A stretch of DNA of 64,000 nucleotides from Salvia splendens (taxonomy: Eukaryota; Streptophyta; Magnoliopsida; Lamiales; Lamiaceae). Numbering within the stretch: position 1 is the first letter of the stretch; each line of letters begins with the position of its first letter. Positions 44,479-56,173 of this stretch are shown here, in pieces. Location: assembly GCF_004379255.2 (NCBI RefSeq), contig NC_056032.1, positions 33,651,024 through 33,715,023 on the forward strand, in the 5' to 3' direction. The notes below the pieces were generated by a model. The model was not told the DNA's origin and did no database searches. It saw only the letters and a list, made by a program, of their open reading frames with translations. Made by a program: the position numbers and the translations under genes.

Positions 44479-45027
44479 TTAGTTGAACTTCACTCCACTT
44501 TCAAAGACTTGGCACATGAGGTCAAAGTGTTTTTCTCCATAGTAATGCCCGTACCTGCATCGGTACTGGAAACGAAGCATCATATTAGCTGGATTAGTAA
44601 GATGTTCTTTTCATATTGTAATCTGTTGGTTTCTTCAGTTTCCATCAGATTAAAGGAAAAAAAAGTGGGGGATTATACGATAAATAGATGAAAGAGCAGC
44701 TGTTACCTTGTATTTTTCCCTCAGCAGTTTCTCGTTGCCATAAACAACATTCTTTTTCATGTCCCACGAAATTCCCGGCTTGTTCATCATCTCTGAGAAG
44801 GTTTTGTATTTTCTGCTAAGGATCTGGAGCCTTGACTTGAGAAGACGGTCTGAATGAACTCGACCAAACACTGAACGGAACTTCTCATAAACATATAGCT
44901 CACTTTCTTTTCTGAAAGTTGAACCTGGTGTATAATCCCCCCTTTCAATCTCCTCCACCATCATCTTTAGGAGTTGAAAATCACCACCTTGCCCTCTATG
45001 TCCATATCCAGGTAGTACACCGGCCAT
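44479..45027 (-). CDS. Small Myb/SANT-like domain protein
   Basis: Two exons, 44707-45027 and 44479-44565, joined by a GT-AG intron in phase 0, give 135 residues. The body fits the Myb_DNA-bind_3 family: LLKMMVEEIERGDYTPGSTF, LLKSRLQILSRKYKTF, GISWDMKKNVVYGNEKLLRE, then HYYGEKHFDLMCQVF. Plant members include L10-interacting MYB proteins and TE-derived relatives. The ATG is immediately preceded by a cacag acceptor-like sequence, so upstream exons may exist. Only one of the usual repeats is present, so this could be a short gene or a surviving piece of a longer or transposon-derived one. Confidence 0.55.
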
Positions 45028-48000
45028 CTGTGACTCATTTGGTAGTCAGGTAACACATAATGCAAATAAGAAGTAAATATGTGGCAGCACGACATAGCAA
45101 CAGATAAAGTACACAACCTATGTGTAGTCTAATATTGGCTAGGAGTTAGAAGCTAAGTTTTCTGGTGATAAACTGCTACACAAGAAAGAAAAATTTGTCG
45201 TCTGTCTTAAAGAGATGCTATGTTCTAATGCCAATGAAAGTAGGGTTTTTCAATGCAGCGGTACCTTTTTCTTTCCATGAATCCTTCTTTATAAACGCTT
45301 TCACGCTAAATTCTATTTTGAGATGTTAATCTAGAAAGTGAAGATGCATATGATTATTTGGATTTGTATTTTGATGCTTAAGATCAACTCATTTGAAATC
45401 TGTTTTTAAGTGTTTCATTGTTGCTTAAACTGCTTTTTTTGCTCATTAAGTTCTGTTTTCTGTGAGGAACTCTATTTCTTTCTTCTAGTGGTAAAAGGGT
45501 TTTCAAGTGACTATGATATCAGTCCCGTTGAATGAAATTCTTTTGCCAGACTCTTGTTAGGGGCTTTATCATCGTCTCTTATTCTAAGATGCCTTTCTAA
45601 AGGTCTTTCCTTCACAAGTGAAAAATGCTGCCTGACAAATTGGGATGTCTAGGTTCCTCAAAAAATGCCAAAAAATAGAAAATTCTAGGTTCCGAATAAG
45701 CTAAGTCTAGACTCGATTACTAACCGAGGCATTATTTTTGGCGAAACAAGGGCTTAATGTATCCACTGTTATAATTTCCCCATGATTCAAAGCCTGTTGC
45801 TAAAAATTAATTAGAGCTGGAATTATGATTTTCTTATGAAATCCGTATTTCCCCTATAGTACTGTGAATGTTGCTTCTCTATGGTTATTTGTGAAAATCA
45901 ATGCTGTTGTTAATTGACAGACATGATTGCGTTGTAAGTTCAATACAATGGGAAGTTCAGATGAAAATTTTCTAATTGAGATCGGATTGGCAGGAACAAA
46001 TTTTGAGCTTTAAATTTTAATGACATCAACCTTCAATTCTAGAAATTTAAAAGAAGGGAATCAGAATTTTATTACTAACCTTGCCTGAGAAACGCTCGTT
46101 CCTTCCCGAAATGAAATTGGTAATCGAATTTAGCAGAGATATGAGGAACCACAAATGAGTCATCTACTAAGTTTAAATGGTTATCTTTCAGATCCTAGCA
46201 TTTACACTTTTTGGCCTTTCTCGAATCATTTATTCGACTTTTTGTAATTTCTGTCAGCAATCCCGTGGCAATAAAGTCGGTTAGTTGGATTTCATGAATT
46301 TTAGTATCATTTATAATGTCTTTTTAATCTCCATTCCTACCAAATATGCTTTGGCATGCGTTCATAAAAATCTGTCAGGCTATTAGAAAATATTTGGAGA
46401 CTGGGAGTGAAGGATTAATTATTATTTAAAGCTTGTATATATTAATAAATTAATAATGCCATAAATATCATTTCGATATTTACAGCAATAATATTAAGTT
46501 GAGATACCATTTTTCACAGTTTATATGTATTATTGGATGAAGGTGAAAATGATACTAGCCTGGAAAAAGCTAGTTGGCACCCTACTTTTCTATATCAGGA
46601 GTCAGTTATAGAAACAAGATTCTAGATTCACTTTCTGGTTTAGTGAAAAGACAAACTGACAGTCTGTAGGAATTTTTATAGTTTGCGATCTCCATTACAC
46701 CATAGTGCATAGTGTTACCATTATTTAAAAAAAAATAAATCTATTTCTCAATTTGCAGTTAAGAAACTTATATAATATGTTTGCCTTAAAAGCAGTGGTG
46801 GCTTGACTTGAAGTATCATGTTTCCAAATTAATTAACTATCATACTCGAATTTCAGTACCAGAAACTGCAGTCTGGATACAAGTTGGTTATTGGCTGTGT
46901 TATGTTGAGCAAATATAAGCCTTTTAGGTTCAGGAAATGAGAAATTTGAGGGATTATTCTAGTTCAATCATTACATTGTTCTCGAGGACAAAGTGGCATC
47001 ATGCAGGGATTTGATTTCACTTGTTACTAATGCCTAAATTGATCTAGCTATTGGTCTGGGATGTTTTTAGGAGTTGAAACAAAAACTCAACTCTTTGCAA
47101 ATGTTTTGGAATGGAAGTGCCAGGCTTTTTTGCAAAGTGGCTGTTAAGCGCTTAGCAATTTCTGATCTTTTAATTTTACTGAATAATGTTTGCTCTCAAC
47201 ACCAAATGCAGGACATTTGAAACTAACGGATTGCTGGTCAATCAATCTTAGAGATTCACAACAGTGTACATGTCTGTTTAGACCTATATCTTCTTCAAGG
47301 AACACCAATTTGCTTTGTTGAATGTCTACATCCCCCCAAATGAGTGGAACCCCTGAAATATCTAAGTCTGAATATTTCATCTAGCAGATAACATTATAAT
47401 TTTTTTATGTCTATTGCAGAGAGGAAATTGCATCCTTGATTTTAGAATATATTGGAAATCTTAATGGATCAATGTTGCTGTATGGCTGTGTGGGACCTCT
47501 TGATGGCATCATTAGAAGTAGACCCGGAGACAGAAAGCGACCCCATCTTAAAATTGTTGCAAATACATGTAAGTATTTATTAATCCATTTCTGTCTGCTT
47601 ACAGATATGCAAAAACTAACAGGCAGAATGATTTCGTGTACCCGAGCAGTTGTAATATACCATACATAAAAATGATTTGTCCGCATCATCTCACCTATAT
47701 TTATCATTACAGTTAGAAATAGAATGGGGCCAGGCCAGGCCAGGCCATCGAACTTCTCCCCTGAGTTTGGTACCAAATTTATCACCACATTTTTCGTACC
47801 ATAACCATGTAAATGTAATGAAGTTAAGGATGGAAAGGTTGGCATACAAGCATTAAACAAAGATGAAGCAATAATTTCCGGACAAGCGACCATACAGCTT
47901 TGGATGGATTATCTCATAGAACATGGTGTTATGCTTTATGCTTATGCACAGCGAAGAAAGCTAAGGCTTTTGATTACTTTAATAATTTTCATTTGCTTTC

Positions 48001-48705
48001 TTGCACCATTATTTGGTTATTTGAGTCATATTACTATTAATTCTCTATTTTTTAGCATTTATATTTCAAAAGTGTTGCTGAGCTGCAACTTTTTACCAGG
48101 ATTATGAGTTGCAAGATTCTATTATTTCCTTCTCTTCAGAACTAATTTGGATAGATTTAATTTGCATGGTTTTATAATCTTACATGAAAAGTAGTATAGT
48201 AGTTTGAAGTTCCCCAGTAAATTAGGATTTGAAAGACTACAGCTCACTTTCTTCTAGGAATTAATTGGACTCGAAATAATCACAAAATCAAGAATTGGGT
48301 AACGTTGATAAACAATTGCATCACAAGCAAATCATTTTGTGGGAGAATGCAAGCAAACAAAGAAGAAATTCCAACATGTTTTTTGCAGATCTAGCCGAGT
48401 TGTGTTTGTGCATTCGGTGAATACTTATTTTTGCCGTGATCCGATACAAATTAAATGATCAGAACCCTACTGCGAGGGGTAAACATTACAAGGGTTTTAT
48501 AATTACAAATTTTGAGTATTCAATGCTATGACTTCTGAGAGTATCAAATACAATTATACACCCTCCGTTTGCAATAAAATGTTTAATTTTGCCATTTTGA
48601 AAGTTTTGCAATTGAAACTCCCATTGTCCCATTTTTTTATCACTTTAGATAAGCGAATTTTATGTTTCACTAAATCAATATGCACATATTCCATTATAAA
48701 AATTA
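45028..48705. other. Long intergenic stretch, no convincing gene
   Basis: Several exon-like pieces appear, notably 47420-47570 (plus strand, SLILEYIGNLNG, GCVGPLDGIIRSRPGD) between an acceptor and a donor. They do not join into a recognisable protein. A short ggcca run lies at 47729-47748. There are no clear transposon ends. It may hold introns or UTRs of the Myb-like gene or decayed coding DNA. Confidence 0.35.
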
Positions 48706-48837
48706 CTCTCTTTGTCCCATAATAAGAGTCCTATTTTACCATTTCGGTCCGTCATACAATAAGAGTTCTATTTTACTTTTACCATATATGGTAAGTAGAC
48801 CCCACATTCACCAATTTTATGTTTCACTAAATCAATA

Positions 48838-48900
<63 letters not shown>

Positions 48901-48988
48901 GAGACTGACTTATTCAACTCATTTTTCTTTACATTTCTTAAAATTCGTACCGTAACTAAATAGAACTTCTATTTCGAAGCCAAGGGAG
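48706..48988. mobile_element. Stowaway-like MITE containing an AT microsatellite
   Basis: CTCTCTTTGTCCCATAATAA after TA and TTTCGAAGCCAAGGGAG before TA. The middle is an (AT)n run of about 27 units at 48839-48894. It lies 30 bp left of the MULE. Confidence 0.7.
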
Positions 48989-49010
48989 TAATATATAAAA
49001 TATATATCCA

Positions 49011-49019
49011 GGTTTTCAG
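49011..49019. repeat. MULE target-site duplication, left
   Basis: GGTTTTCAG, identical to 56958-56966. Confidence 0.9.
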
Positions 49020-49331
49020 CAGGAAATCGCGTATATAGGCCACTTGGCCTTTAAAATAACGCAAATGTACTCATTTTGTTATCAATTCCATTTATGGGAA
49101 AAACGCCGATGAAGTTGGCGTGTTTATAAGTAAAAACGCCATTGAAATTGGCGTGTCTATACTGTAAAACGCCAACATAGTTGGCGTTTTACAATGGCAC
49201 CGTATTCTGCTCGTATTTTTAACCAAAATACTTAAATTTGAACACGCCAATCTTGATGGCGTCTTTACTAAATAAAACGCCAAGTTCATTGGCGTGTTTA
49301 ACGTTAAAAATGCCAACCTGATCGGCGTCTT
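49020..49331. repeat. MULE left terminal inverted repeat
   Basis: It runs from CAGGAAATCGCG to GATCGGCGT, matching the complement of 56645-56957 with scattered substitutions. It contains repeated CGCCA...TGGCG micro-palindromes spaced 15-40 bp apart. The outermost about 25 bases are the least conserved. Confidence 0.88.
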
Positions 49332-50103
49332 TACTAAAAGACGCCAACACCATTGGCGTCTTTGTTCAGAAGCATATAATAGCAGCAGACAGTCGCGAAA
49401 AATTAACCTCACATACCCACTTCGCGATTTTCTCTAGCAGCGGCCAAATCCTTCGCAAATTCGTCCGTGTCTTTGTGATTTCGCCCTCCATTCATCAATC
49501 GGTGCTAGTTTTCCCCAAATTCGTCCAATTTATTCGGTTAGTATGCTTATCTTTTACATTATTAGAGTAATTGTTGGATACTTAGCTAGGGTTTGTAATG
49601 TGTTGCGATTTGAGTTGAAATATTGTGCATATGGATTATTTGTATGACGGTAGTGTTGATTATTATGTTGGATTGTTTGGGTTAAGTGAATTTGTGTATA
49701 AATTTGATTATAAACCAAAATCGTAGGGTTTGATAGCTTAAAAATTGGGCAAATTGATTTGGTTTATGTGGGTTTTGGTTAATGTCTTTTTTTAGTTTGA
49801 AATGTTAATTTTGTGTACATTGTTAGGTTGAAATTGAAATTGTTAGGTTGGTTAAACTAAAATTGGGTAAGTTGAATTGGTGGAAAATTGATGTATATTG
49901 TTTATTTGAACTGTTACTTTTGTGTAGGTGAATTGTGTTATGATGTGTAGGTGAATTGTGTTATGATGTTGAAGTTGTGTATTGTGAATTGTTTGATATA
50001 GGTGTTCCATTTTGTGATATTGTATTAAATTGTTTGTAATTATTGAATTTGTTTAGGTTTGTTTGTTGTTTAATTTGGAATATGAATGTTGTGTAGGTGA
50101 TTT

Positions 50104-52156
50104 ATGGCATCTTCTTCAACTTCTCGTCGTCGGCTCTTATGTGGTCCTGAGGACCCCTCCGTATTATATCTGCAGAGACAACACGTCTCTAATAACATAT
50201 GGGCAGGAGTGCCATCGGAAGACGCACGGTGTAGAAGATACGAAGGAATCATATGGGATGTTCCCATAAATCCTCGTGTTTTGGCGGTTATAGATGAGAT
50301 GGGGTTCGGCGGGATGTTGAGGTGTGGTCAACCGAAAGACATTGACCACCATCTTATCACCGCTTTGATTGAACGTTGGAGGCCAGAGACTCACACGTTT
50401 CACTTTCCAGTCGGTGAAGCGACTGTGAGCTTAGAGGACGTGGAGGTCTTATGAGGCCTCAAAACTGACGGTGAGCCTCTGACGGGTTACATCCCCAGTA
50501 AGGATGTCAACTATTGGAAGGATGTTTGTTTAGATTTTCTTGGCTTTATTCCAGATGCAGTTGATCTAAAAGAATTGAACTGGAAGCAGACAAGCTTATC
50601 AAATCAACTGCGGATTGAGTTGAGTGATGACCACGAGCAATACATGTACAATCAACGTGCTCGTGTGTATTGTCTGTTGTTACTGGGTGGTCTACCGATC
50701 CCGAACGCTATCGGTAATAAAATTCCCTTCTTCTACCTTCAGTTTTTCATGGATATAGAACAATGTGCTAGCTATAGCTGGGGAGGTGCGACTCTTGCCT
50801 GCTTGTACCACAATCTATGTGAAGCTGCACTTGGTAAGAGGACCGATGTCGGGGGAGCTCTTACATTGTTACAGCTGTGGGCTTGGGAAAGAATCCCAAT
50901 TATTAGACCGCAGATGCTGAACCCCGCGCCCGTAGACTACTTACCATGTGCAGTCGCGTAAGTTGTCCACTAATTACTCTTTTAAGCATAATTTTTATTG
51001 ATTTTTGTGTTGTTCGCTCATAATTTAATTTTTGTAGATGGACTAGTCGGGCCTCTTATGTAAAAGCACCGGGGCATTGCATTGAAACTTTCAGAGATCA
51101 GTTCTCAACAATGCATGCCAATCAGGTAATTTACGTAAACTAAATTGTTGCTAGTGTGTTGTTTTGATTGAACTTGTTTTGACTAAATAAGTTTCATATC
51201 TAGTTTATTTGGAGGCCGTATGAATCGCGAAATCTGCCGGATGTTTGTGTTGCCGGTCGTCCTATATGGACGTCGATGACAACACTAATCTGCTGGAATA
51301 TGGTTGAGCCACACATGCCACAGCGGGTGTTGCGACAATTTGGGATTGTCCAACCTTATATCCCGATTGTCGACCGGTTCCACGGATCTGATTTTACGAA
51401 ACAGGATCGACGTGGCAAAGCAGGTCGGAACTGGGTTCAGTGGCACGCCAATCATATACAAGATTGGCATAATAGGCACGACACGGTGTATGTTGATTTG
51501 GAGTACTCAATGGTGCCTGTTGCTACTGATGAGTACATGGATTGGTTTCGCCGGATAACCGTCGTGTACCTAACAAAACCTGGGGTGCATTCTCATGAGG
51601 GCTTCCATGAAACGGCGGCCTCTCATCACTACGCGGTAGATTTCAACAACTTTTCTTTGTTTAATTTCATAAGATGAAATGTAATTAACACTGAAAATTG
51701 TAGGTGGAGACCCTTCACAAAATACGCCACTTTCTTAGGGAGCAAGACATGTCAGGACGGCCGGATTTATTCACCATTTCGAGAATGGTTGAAGATGGCC
51801 TCCAGATATGTGGGGAAGCTGAGACGATGGACCACCGTCCTTCACAGCGCTCTGAGCTGGACCTTGACATGCCCGTGCGGCAAAAAGCGAAGCGGCGTGG
51901 AAAGAAGAAAGTTGGTGGAGAGTCGGCATCATCAAGGATGGATACTCAGTTGGTTGATGATTCTGATGACGATTTTGTGGCTCCACCTCCACCAAGATCT
52001 GCCGTGCGGGGTCGTCACTCAGTCAGCCACACGGGTGGTACAGGAGAAGATTTCGGTCTCAGCGATCAACAATCTCCACCTCGGTCTTCTGCGAGAGACG
52101 ACATTGATTTAGAGAATGTCGTCGTTGAAGATACTCCTCCGTCTAGAATCCCTTAG
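50104..52156 (+). CDS. Transposon-borne plant mobile domain (PMD) protein, with in-frame stops
   Basis: Exons 50104-50957, 51038-51125, 51204-51635 and 51704-52156 with good GT-AG introns; a 5'-UTR intron probably ends at 50097. Recognisable PMD features: FHFPVGEATVSLEDVEVL, RVYCLLLLGGLPIPN, YSWGGATLACLYHNLC, LLQLWAWERI, and PYIPIVDRFHG. PMD proteins include Arabidopsis MAIN and MAIL1, nuclear proteins linked to silencing and genome stability; many PMD genes are carried by TEs. A TGA at 50452-50454 stands where family members have Trp (DVEVLWGLK), so a full protein needs readthrough or another allele. After PPSRIP a TAG is followed in frame by IGKGIRSLFMRKRRDE and TGA at 52211-52213. The C-terminal about 75 residues are shared with the transposase. 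Confidence 0.82.
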
Positions 52157-52213
52157 ACCAGCATCGGGAAGGGAATCCGTAGTCTGTTTATGCGTAAAAG
52201 GCGAGACGAGTGA
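51926..52213 (+). repeat. Shared C-terminal tail, PMD copy
   Basis: Encodes SSRMDTQLVDD, GRHSVSHTGGTGEDFGLSD, DLENVVVEDTPPSR, then after a TAG IGKGIRSLFMRKRRDE. Near-identical in order to the minus-strand copy at 53141-53518. Confidence 0.88.
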
Positions 52214-52402
52214 ACGTTGCCCGAACTTTTTATATTGGTGTTTTTACATTGATTTGAACGCTTTATATAAGTAATTTGATATATTGTATTGATATTGGTG
52301 TTTTTTCATTCATTTGGCGTATGTATATTAGTAATTTGATAAATCCGCTTTTTTATACGTGTGCATGTTGATAATTTGAACTCGTATAAGTTGGATTGGT
52401 AC

Positions 52403-52990
52403 ATTTTTTTGAAACACGCCACTCACGATGGCGTTTTTAACTTGAAACATTTTTCCAATCTTTTGCCACGCCAAGGCTGAGCTTCTGAACAAACACGCCA
52501 AGCTTACTAGGCGTCTTTTAAAACACGCCAACGACGATGGCGTTTTACCTATAAAACGCCATATTCAGTGGCGTATTTTTAAACACGCCACTCAAGATGG
52601 CGTGTCTAAGTCCGAAATTTTTTTTGCAATTTTCTGCCACACCGAGGCTGAGTTTCTGAACAAACACGCCAAGCTTAGTAGGCGTTTTTTAAAACACGCC
52701 AACGACGATGACGTTTTACCTATAAAACGCCATCGTCAGTGGCGTTTTTTTAAACACGCCACTCAAGATGGCGTGTCTAAGTCTGAAATTTTTTTTGCAA
52801 TTTTCTGCCACACCGAGGTTGAGGTTCTGAACAAACACGCCAATCGGCGTTGGCGTCTTTAAAACACGCCAACGAAATAGGCGTTTCTAGATAAAAACGC
52901 CAACTTAGATGGCGTTTTTAACACAAACCCGCCAACTTAGATGGCGTTTTTATGAAAAACGCCATCTTGAGTGGCGTTTCTAAAAAACTA
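52403..52990. repeat. Micro-palindrome array with 171-bp tandem unit
   Basis: AACACGCCA...TGGCGTTTT units in alternating orientation fill this segment between the two gene 3' ends. A larger tandem unit of 171 bp is visible (caagatggcgtgtctaag at 52593 and 52764, each followed by the tgccacaccgagg block). The same micro-units make up the TIRs. Confidence 0.85.
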
Positions 52991-53140
52991 AATTTTACGT
53001 TTTGCATATTCTATGACTTGCCAAAATATTAGTAAAACAGAACAATGTTCTATTCAATAAATAACTACGACGCCGCCAAAATATAAGTAAAACAGAACAA
53101 ACAGAACAATGTTCAATTCAGCTAAATAGTTGTTACACAT

Positions 53141-53518
53141 TCAGTTGTCTCGCCTTCTCCGGGTAAAGAAGCTACGGATACCCTTCCCGATTCTGGCGGT
53201 GGAGAGTCTAGACGGAGGAGTATCTTGCACAACGACATTCTCTAAATCCACCCCGAAATAATCGTCTCGCACAGAAGACCTAGGTGGAGAATGTGGGATA
53301 TCACTGAGACCGATGTCTTCGCCTGTACCACCAGTGTGGCTGACAGAATGCCGACCTCAAACTACAGATCTTGGTGGAGGTGGAGGCATAACATCATGAT
53401 CGGCATCATCAGTGTGGCTGATAGAATGACGACCTCGAACTGCAGATCTTGATGGAGGTGGAGGCATAAAATCGTCATCGGCATCATCTACCAACTGAGT
53501 ATCCATCCTTGAAGAAGC
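53141..53518 (-). repeat. Shared C-terminal tail, transposase copy (inverted relative to 51926-52213)
   Basis: Minus-strand sequence starting SSRMDTQLVDD matches the 3' end of the PMD gene at nucleotide level. It continues past the transposase stop through GRHSVSHTGGTGEDIGLSD, DLENVVVQDTPPSR and IGKGIRSFFTRRRRDN. An internal duplication of the GRHS.SHT segment makes this copy longer. Confidence 0.88.
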
Positions 53519-56173
53519 ATTCGGGCAGTTGCATCTGTCGTGCCCTGGTTGACGGCAATGTTTACATCGGCGTCGGGCGCGTGGCTGGTCAGCTTCACGG
53601 ACATCCATCTGATTAGGAATCCTAGTAGTACGATATCGACCTCGACTTTTAGGCATTAACTGGGCTCGTGAACATTGCAAAGTCCATTCAGGCACAGCCC
53701 AATAATCTTGGTGTCTGATTGGATTGAACACCGTAGAATACTGGTGTACCCAAACACTTGTGCGGTATACGTTATCAGCAAGCGACAGCATGGGCTCGTT
53801 TCTAAACCGCGCAACTGCCGCTGCATGTGAACATGGAAGCCTCCACATCTGCCACTTTTGACATTTGCAGTTCGACTCCAAGTACTTTACCTTCCACTTA
53901 TTACCGCCCTTTCCACCAATTCGACGCTTTGTTCGAACCACGTAAAGCCCTGCAGTTGTGTTTGGGACTCTCACATTATGTAATTGACCTTTTACATCAT
54001 TTTTGCACACCTTTGCATGGGCCCACGGGGTAAGTGGTGTGGCACACTGTGTTGATGCAATTGACCGCTCATTAAACCATTCTATTGTCCTCCAAAATAT
54101 CAGATCAATGCAAGCTTTAATTGGGAGTTGTCTTGCGCCTCTCAACACATTGTTGTAAGATTCAACCATATTAGTGGTCATCTCACCCCATCTTTTGTGT
54201 TTGTCATACGCCAAACTCCATTTTTCTAACTCCACGGCATCAAGGTACTGCACAGCCTCGTTGTTGATGGTTCGAAGTAAACGACGTCTGATCTTAAACT
54301 TGCGTTTCTTTGTAGCAATACCAATTTTCCAAACAAGTTTTTTTACCATGATGCCTTTGTGATTCTGCAAAACATTTTTTCTAACATGTACCAAGCAAAA
54401 TCTGTGATGCCTCACATTGGGTTCTTCTTTCCATATGGGAGAATTCATTGCATCTATGATTCCCACATGCCTATCAGATATTACACATATTTCATGCTTG
54501 GCTACGTGAATTCTAATACGTTCCATAAACCAATTCCAACTTTGTATGGTTTCCTCATCAACAATGGCATATGCAATAGGCAAACATTTCTTATTAGCAT
54601 CAAATCCAACGGCAATAAGAATTTTACCTCGATATCGTCCACGTAGATGAGTTCCATCAACGGTTAAAACTGGTTTGCATAGTTGAAAAGCCTCCACAGC
54701 TGGACCAAAAGCCCAAAATACGTACTTGAAAACCTTGTTCATACCGTTGCTTAATCTTTCATTATGTAACCATTCGACAATTGTGCCAGGATTTTGTCTT
54801 TGCAACTCATTCAAATAACCTGGTAAAACTTTGAAATTCCACGCCCACGAACCATACACAAGCTCAATAGCTGTCCTCCGAGCATACCATGCTTTCTTGT
54901 AACTAACTTTCACATGAAATCTATTTTCAATATCCGCGACAATTGCTTTTACCTTGTAGCAAGGATCGTTTTCTATCTGATGTCGAACACTCAACGCTAT
55001 CATACCCGATGAAAGATTAGCGTGCCCATTATAATTACGATCCCCCATGCAAGTATGAGCAGTGCTAAACACTCTAATTTGCCAGTGTTCATCATGCTTC
55101 CTCAATGTTGCTCGGCACTCCCACAAACATGGCGGTAAGGACTTATCTTTCGGATTTCCTTGTGGCCACTTACAAACTGCATGCCATCTCTTTCCTTTAC
55201 TTTCAACAACTGTATATTGTCGGATTTTTTCCAAATGCCAAAAAGTCACAGCTGACTTCAATTCCAATTTGGTTTTAAATTTAGTATGCAAACCGACATT
55301 GCTCGGATCTTTTTCACTCCAATAATGCACATTGAGATCATCAGACTCAAAGTTTTTTGGATCAAAACTATCATATGGACCTGGTAAGGTGCGAAAATAG
55401 TTCATACCAGGCTGTGGGAACTGTGGAACTACTCTTTCTCGTACTGCTCTTCCTCCAATTGATGTTTCGCCAACCACTGTTTCTCCAACCGGAATGGATG
55501 TACTTGGAGCAACAAATTGGTCCTCATCCGACGAAGCACCATCTGAATCTGTACTATCCGGATCGACATCTTCAGAATCATAAGGTGATTGTGGATCAAG
55601 AAAGTCGGCTTTATCAAGACCAATTATGTCCTCAACCACAGCTGGGTTGTCACTGTCCCCTAAATGCACGCCTCCAATATCAAAATCTTGTGTTGTATCG
55701 AAGCATGGTTCTTGGCCTCTCGTAGACGTACCAACATTAAAATCTTGTGTTGCAGCGAAATATGGTTCTCGGCCTCTCGTAGACGTACCAACATCATTAC
55801 TCATGAGATGATGACTATGTTGTTGAGTAATTGACGAATACTCAACATACAATTCAATTTGACCTCCTGTAGTCATACTCTCACTAAACATTAGTGGCAT
55901 GTATACTTCTTCTAGTAAAATACCTATATACGTGATTGAAGATCCATAGAATATATGACGTTTCCATACTATTTGAAGTTTGTTTTCAAATATGTTTATC
56001 CCCATTCTTTCACAAATTGTTTCCACAAGCTTTTCGTAGGAAATACTTTCATCCAACATAATCAATCCTTTTGCAAAAGGAGGATCATATGAAATAACTG
56101 TTCCGGGAATTATATTTCCACCCCAATATAAATGGACACACCACGTCATACTATCTGCATTAATGTCAAACAC
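53357..56173 (-). CDS. MuDR-type MULE transposase (938 codons)
   Basis: A single intron-free minus-strand frame. Residues 1-115: PB1-like N-terminal domain. 120-250: acidic low-complexity with duplicated DVGTSTRG units. 290-385: MuDR DNA-binding domain (KFKTKLELKSAVTFW, CLWECRATLR). 450-700: MULE transposase domain with D506 (LTVDGTHL), D567 (VISDRH) and E671 (MVESYNN), consistent with a DDE triad. 769-783: SWIM zinc finger (CKC...CSH). 870-883: CCHC knuckle (CKHCRQPGHDRCNC). The last about 50 residues are the tail shared with the PMD gene. The stop at 53357-53359 is a TGA; the same frame continues beyond it with the rest of the tail to TGA 53141-53143, so this stop is probably secondary and removes only the tail. 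Catalytic and zinc-binding residues all look intact. Confidence 0.93.
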   Translation of the reverse strand: MFDINADSMTWCVHLYWGGNIIPGTVISYDPPFAKGLIMLDESISYEKLVETICERMGINIFENKLQIVWKRHIFYGSSITYIGILLEEVYMPLMFSESMTTGGQIELYVEYSSITQQHSHHLMSNDVGTSTRGREPYFAATQDFNVGTSTRGQEPCFDTTQDFDIGGVHLGDSDNPAVVEDIIGLDKADFLDPQSPYDSEDVDPDSTDSDGASSDEDQFVAPSTSIPVGETVVGETSIGGRAVRERVVPQFPQPGMNYFRTLPGPYDSFDPKNFESDDLNVHYWSEKDPSNVGLHTKFKTKLELKSAVTFWHLEKIRQYTVVESKGKRWHAVCKWPQGNPKDKSLPPCLWECRATLRKHDEHWQIRVFSTAHTCMGDRNYNGHANLSSGMIALSVRHQIENDPCYKVKAIVADIENRFHVKVSYKKAWYARRTAIELVYGSWAWNFKVLPGYLNELQRQNPGTIVEWLHNERLSNGMNKVFKYVFWAFGPAVEAFQLCKPVLTVDGTHLRGRYRGKILIAVGFDANKKCLPIAYAIVDEETIQSWNWFMERIRIHVAKHEICVISDRHVGIIDAMNSPIWKEEPNVRHHRFCLVHVRKNVLQNHKGIMVKKLVWKIGIATKKRKFKIRRRLLRTINNEAVQYLDAVELEKWSLAYDKHKRWGEMTTNMVESYNNVLRGARQLPIKACIDLIFWRTIEWFNERSIASTQCATPLTPWAHAKVCKNDVKGQLHNVRVPNTTAGLYVVRTKRRIGGKGGNKWKVKYLESNCKCQKWQMWRLPCSHAAAVARFRNEPMLSLADNVYRTSVWVHQYSTVFNPIRHQDYWAVPEWTLQCSRAQLMPKSRGRYRTTRIPNQMDVREADQPRARRRCKHCRQPGHDRCNCPNASSRMDTQLVDDADDDFMPPPPSRSAVRGRHSISHTDDADHDVMPPPPPRSVV

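Noticed and set aside
47411..47893. 160-codon minus-strand frame and overlapping plus-strand exon-like piece
   Set aside because: Neither strand gives a recognisable protein, and no consistent exon set could be assembled.
52403..52990. Regular short repeats resembling a CRISPR array
   Set aside because: The units are palindromic, alternate in orientation, have irregular spacing and lie in a plant MULE; there are no constant repeat/unique spacer units and no cas genes.
55357..55725. 122-codon plus-strand frame
   Set aside because: It is antisense to the low-complexity acidic region of the transposase and has no independent support.
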